Assembly (NCBI GenBank): GCA_020831965.1
Contig: JAFIFP010000004.1
Location: 62,001-126,000 of the forward strand
From: Idiomarina sp.
GTDB lineage: Bacteria > Pseudomonadota > Gammaproteobacteria > Enterobacterales > Alteromonadaceae
Direction of reading: 5' to 3'
Length of the DNA stretch: 64,000 nucleotides
Part shown: piece by piece, positions 47,721 through 57,699 of the stretch
How positions within the stretch are numbered: position 1 is the stretch's first letter
How the letters are laid out: each line of letters opens with the position of its first letter
Translations under genes and position numbers: made by a program
Notes under the pieces: generated by a model
Database searches by the model: none
What the model was told of the DNA's origin: nothing
The model's input: the letters and a program-made list of their open reading frames with translations, nothing else

Positions 47721-49586
47721 TTAGCTTAAGCGCTGCCGGATCTGTGCCTCGATGCCCGCGCTATCCAGTCCTAGTTCAGCGCGAATTTCTTCCTGTGAAC
47801 CGTGCTTGATAAAGTTATCGGGTAGGCCGATTTGTAGCACTGGCGTTGTGAGGTTCATGCTAGCTAAAGCTTCCAGCACCGCACTTCCCGCACCACCGGC
47901 AATCGCGTTTTCTTCAACGGTCACTAACAGGTCATGCTGTTCGGCTAATTGGCGCACCAGCGCTGTATCGAGCGGCTTCACAAAGCGCATGTCGGCAACG
48001 CTCGCGTTCAATGATTCCGCAGCTTCGAGCACTTCCGGCAAGAGCGTCCCGAAATTGAGCACTGCCACTTTTTTACCTGCACGTCTCATTACGCCTTTAC
48101 CCAAGGCTAAGACCTCTAACGGGGTTACTGGCACACCAAGGCCATTGCCACGGGGATAGCGCACTGCTGCAGGACAGCGGAGCTCGTAGCCCGTATGCAG
48201 CATCAGCCGGCACTCGTTTTCATCGCTCGGGGTCATTACCACCATATTGGGAATGCAGCGCAAGAAGCTGAGATCATAAGCGCCTTGGTGCGTCGGACCA
48301 TCGGCACCGACTATGCCTGCGCGATCAATTGCAAATAAGACTGGTAGATTCTGCAGTGCCACGTCGTGAATGAGCTGGTCGTACGCACGTTGTAAGAAGG
48401 TGGAGTAAATGGCCACCACGGGCCGCTTTCCACCAATAGCTAAACCTGCTGCGAAGGTCACGGCATGTTGTTCGGCAATGGCGACATCGTAGTACTGTTC
48501 AGGGTACTCCCGCGCAAAAGTCACCATACCCGAACCTTCGCGCATAGCAGGAGTAATTGCGGCAAGCAGCTTGTCATGGGCCGCGGTATCACACAGCCAT
48601 TGACCAAATACAGCGGAGTAGCTTGGTGTGGTCGCAGGTTTACTCGGCAGTGAGTCGGTGGCGGGGTCAAACTTTGGTACCCCATGATAGCCAATAGGAT
48701 CACGCTCAGCAGGACCATAGCCCTTGCCTTTCCGTGTCATCACGTGAAGTAACTGCGGGCCTTTCATACCGCGCATGTTCTGCAGTGTTTCCACTAAACC
48801 CTGCACATCATGGCCGTCAATGGGGCCAATGTAGTTAAAGCCAAGTTCTTCGAAAATAGTGCCTGGCGTGACCATGCCTTTTACATGCTCTTCTGCCCGG
48901 CTCACGAGCTCGCGCACGCCTGGCATATCTTTCAGGAGTTGTTTACCGCCTTCACGCAAGGTGGTGTAGGGCTTGCTGGAGAGTATCTTGGCGAAATGGC
49001 TATTGAGTGCCCCAACATTTTCAGAAATCGACATTTCATTGTCGTTTAGAATCACCAACATGTCTGGGTCGATGTCGCCAGCATGATTGAGTGCTTCGAA
49101 GGCCATACCTGCGGTCATCGCACCGTCACCAATGACAGCCACAACTTTACGATTCTGCCCTTCATCAGCTGCGGCAACCGCCATGCCTAATGCGGCACTA
49201 ATGGAGGTACTAGAGTGTCCTACCGACAGTGTGTCGTACTCACTTTCGTCACGCCATGGAAACGGGTGTAGACCTTCTTTCTGGCGAATGGTGTGAAGTG
49301 CATCGCGGCGACCCGTTAGAATTTTATGGGGGTAGGCTTGATGGCCCACGTCCCACACGAGCTGATCGAAAGGTGTCTGGTACACATAATGTATAGCCAC
49401 GGTAAGTTCGACTGTGCCTAAACCACTGGCGAGATGTCCACTACTGCGGCTGACAGAGCTAAGGAGAAATTGCCGCAGTTCTTGGCTTACTTGATTGAGC
49501 TGTGCTTTTGACAGGCGCCGTAAATCGGCCGGAGAGTCAATCAGGCTAAGCAAAGGGTACATTTCAGGTGTTGCAGATTGGGGCAT
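47721..49586 (-). CDS. dxs: 1-deoxy-D-xylulose-5-phosphate synthase
   Basis: Thiamine-diphosphate enzyme that condenses pyruvate and glyceraldehyde-3-phosphate at the entry to the MEP isoprenoid pathway; it also supplies thiamine and pyridoxal synthesis. 621 residues (E. coli 620). Visible: [47 protein letters not shown], the ThDP-binding [18 protein letters not shown] through NDNEMSIS, and the catalytic Glu in [18 protein letters not shown] 49586 is used; the longer open frame (to 49778) would overlap ispA, which ends at 49591. Third gene of xseB-ispA-dxs. Confidence 0.97.
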   Translation of the reverse strand: MPQSATPEMYPLLSLIDSPADLRRLSKAQLNQVSQELRQFLLSSVSRSSGHLASGLGTVELTVAIHYVYQTPFDQLVWDVGHQAYPHKILTGRRDALHTIRQKEGLHPFPWRDESEYDTLSVGHSSTSISAALGMAVAAADEGQNRKVVAVIGDGAMTAGMAFEALNHAGDIDPDMLVILNDNEMSISENVGALNSHFAKILSSKPYTTLREGGKQLLKDMPGVRELVSRAEEHVKGMVTPGTIFEELGFNYIGPIDGHDVQGLVETLQNMRGMKGPQLLHVMTRKGKGYGPAERDPIGYHGVPKFDPATDSLPSKPATTPSYSAVFGQWLCDTAAHDKLLAAITPAMREGSGMVTFAREYPEQYYDVAIAEQHAVTFAAGLAIGGKRPVVAIYSTFLQRAYDQLIHDVALQNLPVLFAIDRAGIVGADGPTHQGAYDLSFLRCIPNMVVMTPSDENECRLMLHTGYELRCPAAVRYPRGNGLGVPVTPLEVLALGKGVMRRAGKKVAVLNFGTLLPEVLEAAESLNASVADMRFVKPLDTALVRQLAEQHDLLVTVEENAIAGGAGSAVLEALASMNLTTPVLQIGLPDNFIKHGSQEEIRAELGLDSAGIEAQIRQRLS

Positions 49587-49590
49587 AATA

Positions 49591-50475
49591 CTATCGGTCC
49601 CGTGTCGCCAGGTAATTTGTAAAGTCGGCAAGTAGCTGTGTATTGTACGTAATTCCGGATAAAGCTTGTAGCGCTTTTTCCCGAAGTTCCGCCAAGTGTT
49701 GGCGTGCACCATCCAAACCAAGGTGTTGTGGATAGGTGGATTTCTCGAGTGCTTGGTCCGAGCCTTGGCTTTTTCCAAGGGTTGCAGTGTCGCTCGTCAC
49801 GTCCAGAATATCGTCCTGCACCTGGAAAGCGAGCCCAATGGCATCCGCCCAGATATCGAGCGAGGCTTGAGTGGCTTGGTCTGACTTTGGTGCCGTTAAG
49901 GCTCCAAGCCGCACCGCTGCGCGAATCAGCGCACCCGTTTTGAGTTGATGAATTTGCTCAAGTTTAGCAAGGCTGATGGACTGGCCGGTCGCTGCGATGT
50001 CGAGTGCTTGTCCGCCACACATACCTTGACTGCCAGACGCGTGTGCCAAGCTCTGGATCATGTTAAGTTGGCGCTCCGGCGTGACGTGCACGAATGGGTG
50101 TTTGGCTAATAATTCAAATGCGGCAGTTTGTAATGCGTCTCCCGCCAGAATTGCCGTCGCCTCGTCGAAGCGAATGTGACAGGTAGGGTGACCACGGCGC
50201 AGTGCATCGTCGTCCATGGCAGGTAAGTCATCATGAATGAGTGAATACGCGTGAATACATTCTACCGCGACGGCGGGTGCATCGAGGTCGGGTAGAGCGG
50301 CTCCGAGCATGTCGCCAACGGCGTAAACCAGAAAAGGTCGAACCCGTTTGCCACCGAGCAGCGCCGAATACTGCATGGCTTCATGTAACCGCGTCGCCGG
50401 GCCTGACTGGTCGAGATACTGTGCAAGGAAGACGTCGTGCCGTTCCCTAAATTGTTGCATGCTGTATTCTAGCAT
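49591..50475 (-). CDS. ispA: Farnesyl (geranyl) diphosphate synthase
   Basis: Makes farnesyl diphosphate from IPP and DMAPP for ubiquinone, undecaprenyl phosphate and haem O. 294 residues. First Asp-rich motif [10 protein letters not shown] and second QDDILD are both intact, along with [12 protein letters not shown] and GGQALDI. The start shares a base with the xseB stop (TAATG), so translation is coupled; ATG 50460 is an alternative. Confidence 0.97.
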   Translation of the reverse strand: MLEYSMQQFRERHDVFLAQYLDQSGPATRLHEAMQYSALLGGKRVRPFLVYAVGDMLGAALPDLDAPAVAVECIHAYSLIHDDLPAMDDDALRRGHPTCHIRFDEATAILAGDALQTAAFELLAKHPFVHVTPERQLNMIQSLAHASGSQGMCGGQALDIAATGQSISLAKLEQIHQLKTGALIRAAVRLGALTAPKSDQATQASLDIWADAIGLAFQVQDDILDVTSDTATLGKSQGSDQALEKSTYPQHLGLDGARQHLAELREKALQALSGITYNTQLLADFTNYLATRDR

Positions 50476-50726
50476 TAGTCTTGTGTCGGCTCGGCATCAA
50501 GAGATACCAATTGTTCGCCGCCTTGTGCTTGAATGAGTTGTTGTACCTTCTGTTCCGCTGCGTGCAGTTTTTCTTGGGAAAAACGTGACAAATAGACGGC
50601 ACGCTCAAACTGTCGCAAGGCGTCTTCCAGTGGCAGTTCACCTTGTTCCAAGGCAACAATAATTTGTTCCAGTTCAGCGACGGCTTGCTCGAAAGATTCT
50701 GCCGGTTGTGCCTGATTTTCGCTCAT
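50475..50726 (-). CDS. xseB: Exodeoxyribonuclease VII small subunit
   Basis: An 83-residue acidic protein. The central [34 protein letters not shown] is the XseB signature; the protein forms the helical arms of exonuclease VII with XseA. First gene of the xseB-ispA-dxs operon, as in E. coli. Its start lies 196 bp from the oppositely directed pomA start, on the other side of the pomAB sigma-28 promoter. Confidence 0.95.
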   Translation of the reverse strand: MSENQAQPAESFEQAVAELEQIIVALEQGELPLEDALRQFERAVYLSRFSQEKLHAAEQKVQQLIQAQGGEQLVSLDAEPTQD

Positions 50727-50798
50727 GATGTAGGGTGTCCAATGTCAATGTAATGAAAAGCTAAGCGCAAAAATATAGGTTATCCTGTTGATCTGGCG

Positions 50799-50825
50799 TA
50801 AAGAAACCGTAATTGGCGCCGATAA
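50799..50825 (+). promoter_or_regulatory. Sigma-28 (FliA) promoter of pomAB
   Basis: TAAAGAAA at 50799-50806 and GCCGATAA at 50818-50825 are separated by exactly 11 bp. The FliA consensus is TAAAGTTT-N11-GCCGATAA, so the -10 is perfect and the -35 has six of eight bases. It lies about 100 bp before pomA. Confidence 0.88.
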
Positions 50826-50922
50826 ACAAAGCGATAACGCCCCAATTGACTGTTGTGTCGGTGACTCTGATGATGAAAAATACCATACAAAAGCACGACT
50901 CGGCAGAGGTGAGGAGAAAATA

Positions 50923-51684
50923 GTGGATATCGCAACACTCATAGGGATCATCGGTGCAATCGCATTTATCGTGATGGCGATGCTCCTTAATGGCGATTTG
51001 ATCTTATATATCAACCTGCCGTCTATTTTGATTGTGTTTGGGGGCACCGTGTTTGTGGCGCTTGCAAACTATACACTGAGCCAGTTTCTATCTGCTGGTA
51101 AAGTGGTGGTCAAGGCGTTCACCTTTAAAATTGAGCAGCCGCTGGAGCTTATTGATAAGGCGGTTGAAATGGCGGATGCGGCGCGTAAAGGTGGTTTCCT
51201 TGCGCTGGAAGAAGCCGAAATCGACAACCGTTTTTTCCGCAAAGGGATCGACATGTTGGTCGACGGTCACGACGCGGAAGTGGTGCGCCAAACTCTTCAG
51301 AAGGATATTGATTTAACTTATCAACGCCACGAAAAAGGCGCCGGTATATTTCAGTCGATGGCAGATACCGCACCCGCGATGGGGATGATTGGTACCTTGA
51401 TTGGTCTGGTTGCCATGTTGGCAAACATGGACGATCCGAAAGCCATCGGTCCGGCAATGGCCGTGGCCTTGTTGACGACGCTCTATGGTGCGTTTTTAGC
51501 GAACGTTATTTGTTTGCCGTTGACTAATAAATTAAAGCTGCGCATGGAAGAAGAGAAGTTGAATCAGGAACTCATGTTGGATGCCATTCTAGGTATTCAG
51601 GATGGCCAGAACCCTCGGATTATCGAAGGGCTGTTGAAGAATTACTTAGCCGAATCGAAACGCGCAGGCGACGACGACGAGTAG
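50923..51684 (+). CDS. pomA: Flagellar motor stator protein PomA (MotA family, sodium-type)
   Basis: A 253-residue inner-membrane protein with four helices, the MotA/PomA half of the stator. It is strongly similar in order to Vibrio PomA: DIATLIGIIGAIAFIVMAML, VEMADAARKGGFLALEE, GIDMLVDGHDAEVV, MADTAPAMGMIGTLIGLVAML and MDDPKAIGPAMAVALLTTLYGAFLANV. It couples ion flow to rotation with PomB. The start is GTG 50923 after GAGGTGAGGAG; the longer frame from 50788 would run through the sigma-28 promoter. Sodium specificity is inferred from similarity. Confidence 0.96.
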   Translation: MDIATLIGIIGAIAFIVMAMLLNGDLILYINLPSILIVFGGTVFVALANYTLSQFLSAGKVVVKAFTFKIEQPLELIDKAVEMADAARKGGFLALEEAEIDNRFFRKGIDMLVDGHDAEVVRQTLQKDIDLTYQRHEKGAGIFQSMADTAPAMGMIGTLIGLVAMLANMDDPKAIGPAMAVALLTTLYGAFLANVICLPLTNKLKLRMEEEKLNQELMLDAILGIQDGQNPRIIEGLLKNYLAESKRAGDDDE

Positions 51685-51733
51685 CGCGCATCGCGGATTG
51701 CGCTCCTGAATGCGAAAGCAGAGGAACTAGAGC

Positions 51734-52666
51734 ATGGCCTTACCTCCAATGGAGAAGAAGTGTAAAAAGTGTCCACCCAAGGGCCTTGCGCCCTGGATGG
51801 CGACTTTTGCCGATCTCATGGCACTGCTCATGTGTTTCTTTGTGCTCTTGCTCGCGTTTTCCGAAATGGACGTACTGCGCTTTAAGCAAATTGCCGGCTC
51901 AATGAAGTTTGCGTTCGGGGTGCAGAATAAAATTGAAGTGACAGATATTCCGCGTGGTACTAGCGTTATTGCGCAAGAATTCCGCCCGGGTCGACCTGAT
52001 CCCACCCCAATCGAGACGATTCAGCAGCAAACCATCGATATGACGCAGCAGTCACTTGAGTTTCAAGATGGTGATGATGACTACCAGGGTGGTCCGCAAG
52101 ACGACCAAGGCGGCGAAACCACGTTCCAAGAAGACATGAGTGCCATGGAGGCCGCGGATGACATTACCGACGACGACTCTGCAGCATTGTCTGAATTGCT
52201 TATGCGCCTGCAAGAACAGTTACAAGATCAAATGGACGATGGTGCGCTGGAGCTCGAGCAATTGGGACAGCAAATACTGATCCGTATTAATGAACAGGGC
52301 ACCTTCCCGCAGGGTTCGGCGTTTTTGCAGCCACAATTTCGGCCGGTGATTCGCCAGATCGCCGATGTGATTGGTGACATTCCGGGAGAAATTACCATTT
52401 CAGGTCACACGGATAACCAACGCATTCGCTCTGAAATGCATAGTTCAAATTGGGATTTATCGAGTCGTCGTGCCGTATCGGTGGCCGAGGAAATGGGACG
52501 TTCTGCTACCTTCGATCAGAGTCGTATGACGGTCATGGGCTATGCAGATACCCGTCCATTGGTACCGAATAACAGCGAAGATAATCGTCGTCGTAATCGT
52601 CGTGTCGAAATTGCTATCATGCAAGGTCGCGCGATCGAGTCAGATCCGATCACCACCGGCGAGTAG
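51734..52666 (+). CDS. pomB: Flagellar motor stator protein PomB (MotB family)
   Basis: A 310-residue protein with one membrane helix carrying the ion-binding Asp in APWMATFADLMALLMCF (Asp about residue 27), a Asp/Gln-rich plug and linker (about 95-155), and a C-terminal OmpA-like peptidoglycan-binding domain (about 185-300, ITISGHTDN and RRNRRVEI). With PomA it forms the stator anchored to peptidoglycan. It is 49 bp behind pomA. Confidence 0.96.
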   Translation: MALPPMEKKCKKCPPKGLAPWMATFADLMALLMCFFVLLLAFSEMDVLRFKQIAGSMKFAFGVQNKIEVTDIPRGTSVIAQEFRPGRPDPTPIETIQQQTIDMTQQSLEFQDGDDDYQGGPQDDQGGETTFQEDMSAMEAADDITDDDSAALSELLMRLQEQLQDQMDDGALELEQLGQQILIRINEQGTFPQGSAFLQPQFRPVIRQIADVIGDIPGEITISGHTDNQRIRSEMHSSNWDLSSRRAVSVAEEMGRSATFDQSRMTVMGYADTRPLVPNNSEDNRRRNRRVEIAIMQGRAIESDPITTGE

Positions 52667-52723
52667 CTGGCTTTGCCCTGATCGGGTATACTCGCGCCTT
52701 TTTTAAAATCAGGGCGTTCCTCC

Positions 52724-54193
52724 ATGTTATTTATTCTGCGGCTGCAAGCCGAGATCACCGTCAAAAGTCGTTCGCTACGACAGCGCCATGGCAAGGCGCT
52801 GGCGGGCAACGTGCGGACGTTGGTGAAAGCCATTGCAGAGCAGAGCCGAGTGCGCTGGCAATGGGACCACATTGCCGTGGAAACATCAGATCACCCTCAA
52901 GTTGCGGCTCAAGTTCGTGAACGCCTGGTGACTATCCCTGGTATTGCCCATATTGAAGAAGTCGTTCAGTTTCCTCTGGGTACTTTTGACGACGTGCTTG
53001 AACAGCTCCTTGTTCATCGCGCGGCCGATTTGCAGGGTAAAAGTTTTGCGGTGCGGGTCCGCCGCCGTGGTACGCATGAGTTCACCTCACAGCAGCTCGC
53101 CGCCTATTTGGGTGGTGGCATACTCGAGCGGGTGGAAGGCACGCGAGTCGATTTGCGGCGCCCTGAAGTGAATGTGCAACTTTGGGTGCAAGACGACATG
53201 TTAAGCATCGAAGTGCAACGCTTGCGTGGCTTAGGTGGCTTTCCCATTCCTACCCAAGAAACTGTTCTGAGTTTAATTTCCGGCGGTTTTGATTCAGCGG
53301 TTGCCAGTTTCCAATTGATTCGACGTGGGGCGCGCACGCATTTTTGCTTCTTTAATCTTGGTGGCGCCGAGGCTCATGAAGTTGCGGTGCGTGAGATTAC
53401 TTATTATCTGTGGGAAAAGTATTCGCGCAGCCATGTGGTGAAGTTTGTGAGCGTCGACTTTTCGAAAGTCGTCGATGCGATTCTGACACAGGACGAGCCC
53501 GGGGTAATGGGCGTTGTTTTGAAACGCGCGATGATGCGCGCTGCCAGCCAAGTGGCACAGAACTTAAAGGCTCAAGCGATCATTACTGGCGAAGCTATCG
53601 GCCAGGTATCGAGTCAAACCTTGAGTAATTTGCAGTTAATTGACGAAGTGACCCCTACCTTGGTGCTGCGACCGTTAGTTACTATGGACAAACAACAGAT
53701 CGTCGATATCGCGCGCGATATTGGAGTTGAAGATATGGCGGCGGCCGTACCTGAATATTGCGGTGTAATCTCGAACAAACCGAATGTGAAGTGCCGTCGC
53801 GAAGTGGTTGCCCAAGCGGAGGTCACGGTGACCGATGCTTTGATCAATGAAGCGGTTACCAGTGCGCGTTACGTGGATAGCCGTGATTTACATGTGGATG
53901 TCTTGCCTGCCGCTCCAGAGGTGGTTAGTGGGGCGAATGGATTGCCAGCTCATGCAGTCGTTCTCGATATTCGTGACGACTCAGAAGCCGAGTCAATGCC
54001 ATTGACTGATATGCCTGTTCCCGTGCACCATGTGCCCTTCTTCCGGCTAGCACGATTTGCACAAAGCCTTGATCCCGAGGGCTACTATGCGCTTTACTGC
54101 CGGCAAGGTGTGATGAGTCGGCTACAAGCTATCGCATTGAGAGAGCAAGGTTTTAAGCGCGTTGTGGTGTTAACGACCGACGCTGAGGAGTAG
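52724..54193 (+). CDS. thiI: tRNA 4-thiouridine synthase / thiazole sulfurtransferase ThiI, with rhodanese domain
   Basis: A 489-residue protein with ferredoxin-like and THUMP domains (about 1-165), a PP-loop AANH domain with LISGGFDSAV (about 185-190), and a C-terminal rhodanese domain. The conserved Cys of PEYCGVIS and the persulfide Cys of the YCRQGVMSRLQ loop correspond to Cys344 and Cys456 of E. coli ThiI. It makes s4U8 in tRNA and supplies sulfur for the thiamine thiazole. A TATACT 32 bp before the ATG is a possible -10. The VanZ-like gene follows at once. Confidence 0.96.
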   Translation: MLFILRLQAEITVKSRSLRQRHGKALAGNVRTLVKAIAEQSRVRWQWDHIAVETSDHPQVAAQVRERLVTIPGIAHIEEVVQFPLGTFDDVLEQLLVHRAADLQGKSFAVRVRRRGTHEFTSQQLAAYLGGGILERVEGTRVDLRRPEVNVQLWVQDDMLSIEVQRLRGLGGFPIPTQETVLSLISGGFDSAVASFQLIRRGARTHFCFFNLGGAEAHEVAVREITYYLWEKYSRSHVVKFVSVDFSKVVDAILTQDEPGVMGVVLKRAMMRAASQVAQNLKAQAIITGEAIGQVSSQTLSNLQLIDEVTPTLVLRPLVTMDKQQIVDIARDIGVEDMAAAVPEYCGVISNKPNVKCRREVVAQAEVTVTDALINEAVTSARYVDSRDLHVDVLPAAPEVVSGANGLPAHAVVLDIRDDSEAESMPLTDMPVPVHHVPFFRLARFAQSLDPEGYYALYCRQGVMSRLQAIALREQGFKRVVVLTTDAEE

Positions 54194-54195
54194 TG

Positions 54196-54555
54196 ATGAT
54201 TGAATGGTTAAAGGGACATGGGCGGTTAGTCTTCGGGCTAATTTTCGTAGTCGTGTCTGGACTATTCTTGATGCAAAGCCCGCCGACCGTTTCGGTCAAT
54301 CACATACCGCACCTCGATAAACTGGTGCATTTCGCGCTTTTTTTTGTGCTTGCGGCGAGTTTACATTTAGCCTTCGCACCGCCAGTGTGGCTGGGCATGC
54401 TGTTGCTGATCGCCTATGGCATTACCATTGAAGTGATTCAGCACTTTATCCCGGGACGAGGTGCAGAAGTAATGGATGTAGTTGCCGACACGCTGGGTGC
54501 CGGCGCTTTCTATGCGGCGTTATGGGGCTTTCGGCGCCTTCGTTCGCGCGCCTGA
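54196..54555 (+). CDS. VanZ-like small membrane protein
   Basis: A 119-residue protein with about four membrane helices. The phrases IPHLDKLVHFALFFVLAASLHLAF and IEVIQHFIPGRGAEVMDVVADTLGAGAFY contain the conserved acidic/His and Asp-Asn/Thr pattern of VanZ-like proteins (PF04892). Function unknown in most members. ATG 54196 is 5 bp from a GAGGAG site; GTG 54193 is the alternative. It follows thiI and overlaps the convergent helicase gene by 36 bp. Confidence 0.78.
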   Translation: MIEWLKGHGRLVFGLIFVVVSGLFLMQSPPTVSVNHIPHLDKLVHFALFFVLAASLHLAFAPPVWLGMLLLIAYGITIEVIQHFIPGRGAEVMDVVADTLGAGAFYAALWGFRRLRSRA

Positions 54556-55800
54556 GGTTTTAGGCCGCTTCGCTTTTGAAGTAGCCGCGCCTGCGGCTTT
54601 CTTTTTCTTCTTTTTCTTCGCCTTGCTCTTTCCCTTCACGTGCGGATCAGGGAACTTAAAGCTGGGGCGCAGACTATCGACCATGCGGCGCTCAATTCGC
54701 GTATCTAAGTAACGCTCAATTCGGCCTAAACATTCGGCATCATGCGCTTCCACTAATGAAATTGCGGTGCCTTTCTTGCCTGCGCGACCTGTTCGGCCAA
54801 TGCGGTGCACATAGCTATCGCCTTTGCGTGGCAGATCAAAGTTAATGACGAGTTCCACATCGGCGACATCGAGCCCACGGGCAGCAACATCGGTGGCAAC
54901 CAACACACGCGCCCGTAAATCGGCGAACTGTTTGAGTCGAGATTGACGCTCAGACTGCGGTAACTCCCCTTCTAGGGCAACTACTGGAAAACCAAGCGGA
55001 CCAAGCTCTTCGGCTAGCGCATGAACGCGCTCACGCTTTCTCACAAACACCAACACCCGCCCCGAAACTGTTTTAAGACAATGAATCAGCAAGGCTTGTT
55101 TGTGCGCGAGGTCATCGGCAACGTGTACCCATTGATGAATCTTGCCACGCTCGCGCTTGGGCGGATCGGCTTCGATAATCACAGGGCTGTTCAATGCTTG
55201 CTGAGAGAATGCGCGAAAAGCAACATGATCCATGGTGGCCGAGAACATCATGCGTTGGCGAAGATGAGGCGCTTCCTCTTGGATTTGCTCCACTGCTTTG
55301 CGAAAGCCCATATCAAGGAGGCGGTCGCATTCGTCCAGAACCAAAATCTCTAAGTCTTCGGCACTCATTTGTTCGGCGGACAGGTAATCGAGTAACCGGC
55401 CGGGCGTTGCAATAAGGACATCGAGATTCTTCTCAAAAGCACCTAAATGGCTGCCATAATTGACACCACCGGTCACCGTGAGAGAATGGGTCTCGGTAGC
55501 TTTAGCTAGAACCTCAGCGAGACGACCAATTTGCTCAGCCAACTCGCGGGTAGGCGCGAGAATCAGTACGCGAGCACTGCCGGGTTTACGCCGCGGGTAG
55601 TCGAGTAAGTACTGAAAAATTGGCAGTAAAAATGCGAGTGTTTTCCCTGTGCCGGTGGGTGACGAGGCAAGAATGTCGTGACCTTCCATTGCAGCTGGGA
55701 TAACTTGCTGTTGAATTTGCGTCGGTTTCATAAGTTGTTGATCAAGCACGACGTTGATCAATTCTGGGGACAATTCAAGCTGCTGCCAATCCGGGGTCAT
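54520..55800 (-). CDS. srmB: SrmB-like ATP-dependent RNA helicase with DECD box
   Basis: A 426-residue helicase. Visible: Q motif MKPTQIQQQVIP, Walker A SSPTGTGKT, Ia APTRELAEQ, TGGVNYG, TPGRLLDYL, motif II LDECDRLLDMGF, SAT (FSATMDH), ARVLVATDVAARGLDV and HRIGRTGRAGKKG. The overall order, including IHQWVHVADDLAHKQALLIHCLK, fits E. coli SrmB, which acts in 50S ribosome assembly. Motif II reads DECD instead of DEAD. The C-terminus is very Lys-rich (KKKKKKK tract). The assignment to SrmB rather than another RhlE-like helicase is likely but not certain. Confidence 0.85.
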   Translation of the reverse strand: MTPDWQQLELSPELINVVLDQQLMKPTQIQQQVIPAAMEGHDILASSPTGTGKTLAFLLPIFQYLLDYPRRKPGSARVLILAPTRELAEQIGRLAEVLAKATETHSLTVTGGVNYGSHLGAFEKNLDVLIATPGRLLDYLSAEQMSAEDLEILVLDECDRLLDMGFRKAVEQIQEEAPHLRQRMMFSATMDHVAFRAFSQQALNSPVIIEADPPKRERGKIHQWVHVADDLAHKQALLIHCLKTVSGRVLVFVRKRERVHALAEELGPLGFPVVALEGELPQSERQSRLKQFADLRARVLVATDVAARGLDVADVELVINFDLPRKGDSYVHRIGRTGRAGKKGTAISLVEAHDAECLGRIERYLDTRIERRMVDSLRPSFKFPDPHVKGKSKAKKKKKKKAAGAATSKAKRPKTSGARTKAPKAP

Positions 55801-55910
55801 AATGAGTGCTCTGGGCCATAAAAAATATAATAAATGATACCTGAATTCGCTGCGTCAGCATACGCCTTCACGCGCAATCGGTGTCTTTCGGTCTTTTCTC
55901 GGGAGAACGC

Positions 55911-56738
55911 ATGACAACACAACAGGCCTTTCTCAGCATCTTAGAGGAAGAAATTGCGAAAGATCGGTTACGTTTACCGACCTTGCCAGACATCGCACTT
56001 CGCGTTGAGCAAGCAGTTGCGAACCCAGACATCACACTCAATGACTTAGCGCAAATTATCGGTCGTGATCCGGCGTTGAGTGCGCGCATGGTGCGGTTGG
56101 CGAACAGTGCTTGGCTTGGCCGCTCAATCAAGGTCGAGAACTTACCGCAGGCGCTTACCCGTATTGGACTCTGGCAAGTACGCAATATCGTCGTCGGGTT
56201 GGCGATGGAGCAATTGTTCGAAGCGCGCAATGACATCGTACGGCGACGCCTACAACAATGCTGGCAAGAGAGCATTCAGTTGACTGCTGCGGCGCTGACC
56301 GTGTTGAAGGCATATGACGGCAAACTTCGACTGCATCAACACACGGCTGCGTTAATGACCATGACGAGTCAAATTGGTGCGTTGCCAGTCCTAACCTTAG
56401 CCGAACAACATGCAGATACCTTTGCAAACCCTACGTTCTTGAATGAGAGTATTCGGGAACTTGGACCGTCTTTGAGTGGCATGATTTTGCGTACGTGGCG
56501 CTTTGCGGAAGAGCAAGTTCAGGTCAGCGAGCACTGGCAGGGGCCTATTAGTAGCTTTAAGCCGTCTTACTTAGCGCTAGTGCAGGTGGCGGGCATTCTG
56601 ACTGGGCTTCACCCCGTCAAGAATGCAGATGCCATACTCACCTATTATGTGCAAAGCGGCCTGCTGCCGAGCGAGAGCTGGTGGCAGCAGGACGGCGTGC
56701 AGGCAGATTTCCAGAGTATCGTGGAAGCGTTTAACTAG
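55911..56738 (+). CDS. HDOD domain protein
   Basis: A 275-residue cytoplasmic protein. Residues 15-225 form an HDOD domain (PF08668): LPTLPDIALRVEQAVANPDITLNDLAQIIGRDPALSARMVRLANSAWLG and HQHTAALMTMTSQIGALPVLTLAEQH. No catalytic HD pair is kept, as usual; HDOD proteins act as protein-interaction modules in c-di-GMP and motility signalling. No GGDEF or EAL domain is attached. ATG 55911, with GGGAG upstream, is preferred over ATG 55881. Convergent with rdgC, 3 bp apart. Confidence 0.85.
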   Translation: MTTQQAFLSILEEEIAKDRLRLPTLPDIALRVEQAVANPDITLNDLAQIIGRDPALSARMVRLANSAWLGRSIKVENLPQALTRIGLWQVRNIVVGLAMEQLFEARNDIVRRRLQQCWQESIQLTAAALTVLKAYDGKLRLHQHTAALMTMTSQIGALPVLTLAEQHADTFANPTFLNESIRELGPSLSGMILRTWRFAEEQVQVSEHWQGPISSFKPSYLALVQVAGILTGLHPVKNADAILTYYVQSGLLPSESWWQQDGVQADFQSIVEAFN

Positions 56739-56741
56739 CCT

Positions 56742-57644
56742 TTAACTGGTTTTAGCGAACTCAAACGCGACTTCGAGTGCGTCGAGTAAGGCACTGAACT
56801 CCGCATGCATTAACGCAAAATCATTATCGAGTTGCTCGGCAGCTGAGGCGGCACTCTCGCTGTCCCGTTGTTCGAGCAAGCGATCACCAAACTTCAATCG
56901 TTTCACTGCAAATTCGTCGTTCAGGAGGAATTGCAGGTGATCATCCCAGTGTAAGCCTAATTCAGTCACATGCTTGTCGTGCTCTAGGTGCTGACGTACT
57001 TCAGGAACCCCCAAGTCGTGACGTTTTAAGCGAATCACCATGCCCTCCTCACGATGACTGCGCAGCTCTGCGTCTTCACCCAGCGCAAATGGCGATTGTG
57101 CGGCGCCTTGGCGAACCCATTCCGTTAAAATATGTGAGGCGGGTTGGTCAGCGCCCCAAGGACGAACAGGCAATGAACCTAAACATGAGCGCAGTTGCGC
57201 CGTGAATTCTTCAGCGCGCGTGGCTGATGAAGTGTCCACCAATAATCGCTGTTTCGCCATATCCAAAATTGCCCAAGTCACCGAGAAACGACTTAAAGCG
57301 CGTGGCAGCAGGTTGTGCACAATGTCTTCTTTGAGCGCTTGTTGTTCTTTACGCGGCATCGGGCGGGCATGTTCTTGTTCGTAAGCTTCTTTGCGACCGT
57401 CGAGTTCACTGGCCACTGCACTGGCAGGGAGCACCTTTTCTTCTTTGCGCAGACACAACAGAATTTGCTCGCCTTGTCGCAGGAGCGGTAGGTCACTGTC
57501 GCGAACCGGAGAGGTCCAGCCAATGCTTGCAGGCTCGCTGCGCCCACACGGCTTAAACAAATGTTCGTTGAGCATGCTCTCGAAGTCGGGGGGTAATTGA
57601 AACGGCTGGGTAAATTGATAAACGCGTAAATTCTTGAACCACAT
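56742..57644 (-). CDS. rdgC: Recombination-associated protein RdgC
   Basis: A 300-residue (E. coli 303) ring-shaped DNA-binding protein that competes with RecA for DNA. Visible: MWFKNLRVYQFTQPFQLPP, FKPCGRSEPASIGW, GRKEAYEQEHARPMPRKE, LPRALSRFSVTWAILD, LLVDTSSATRAEEFTAQLRSCLGSLPVRPW and FAVKRLKFGDRLLEQ. It is monocistronic. Confidence 0.96.
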   Translation of the reverse strand: MWFKNLRVYQFTQPFQLPPDFESMLNEHLFKPCGRSEPASIGWTSPVRDSDLPLLRQGEQILLCLRKEEKVLPASAVASELDGRKEAYEQEHARPMPRKEQQALKEDIVHNLLPRALSRFSVTWAILDMAKQRLLVDTSSATRAEEFTAQLRSCLGSLPVRPWGADQPASHILTEWVRQGAAQSPFALGEDAELRSHREEGMVIRLKRHDLGVPEVRQHLEHDKHVTELGLHWDDHLQFLLNDEFAVKRLKFGDRLLEQRDSESAASAAEQLDNDFALMHAEFSALLDALEVAFEFAKTS

Positions 57645-57699
57645 AAGGGGTTGAACTCCGTGAGAGAATGCTCAAAGTGAGCGGAGCATTCTAGCGAAG

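Noticed and set aside
47721-49778. Longer dxs product starting at 49778
   Set aside because: It would overlap ispA by almost 200 bp; the shorter start matches the known length and lies 4 bp after the ispA stop.
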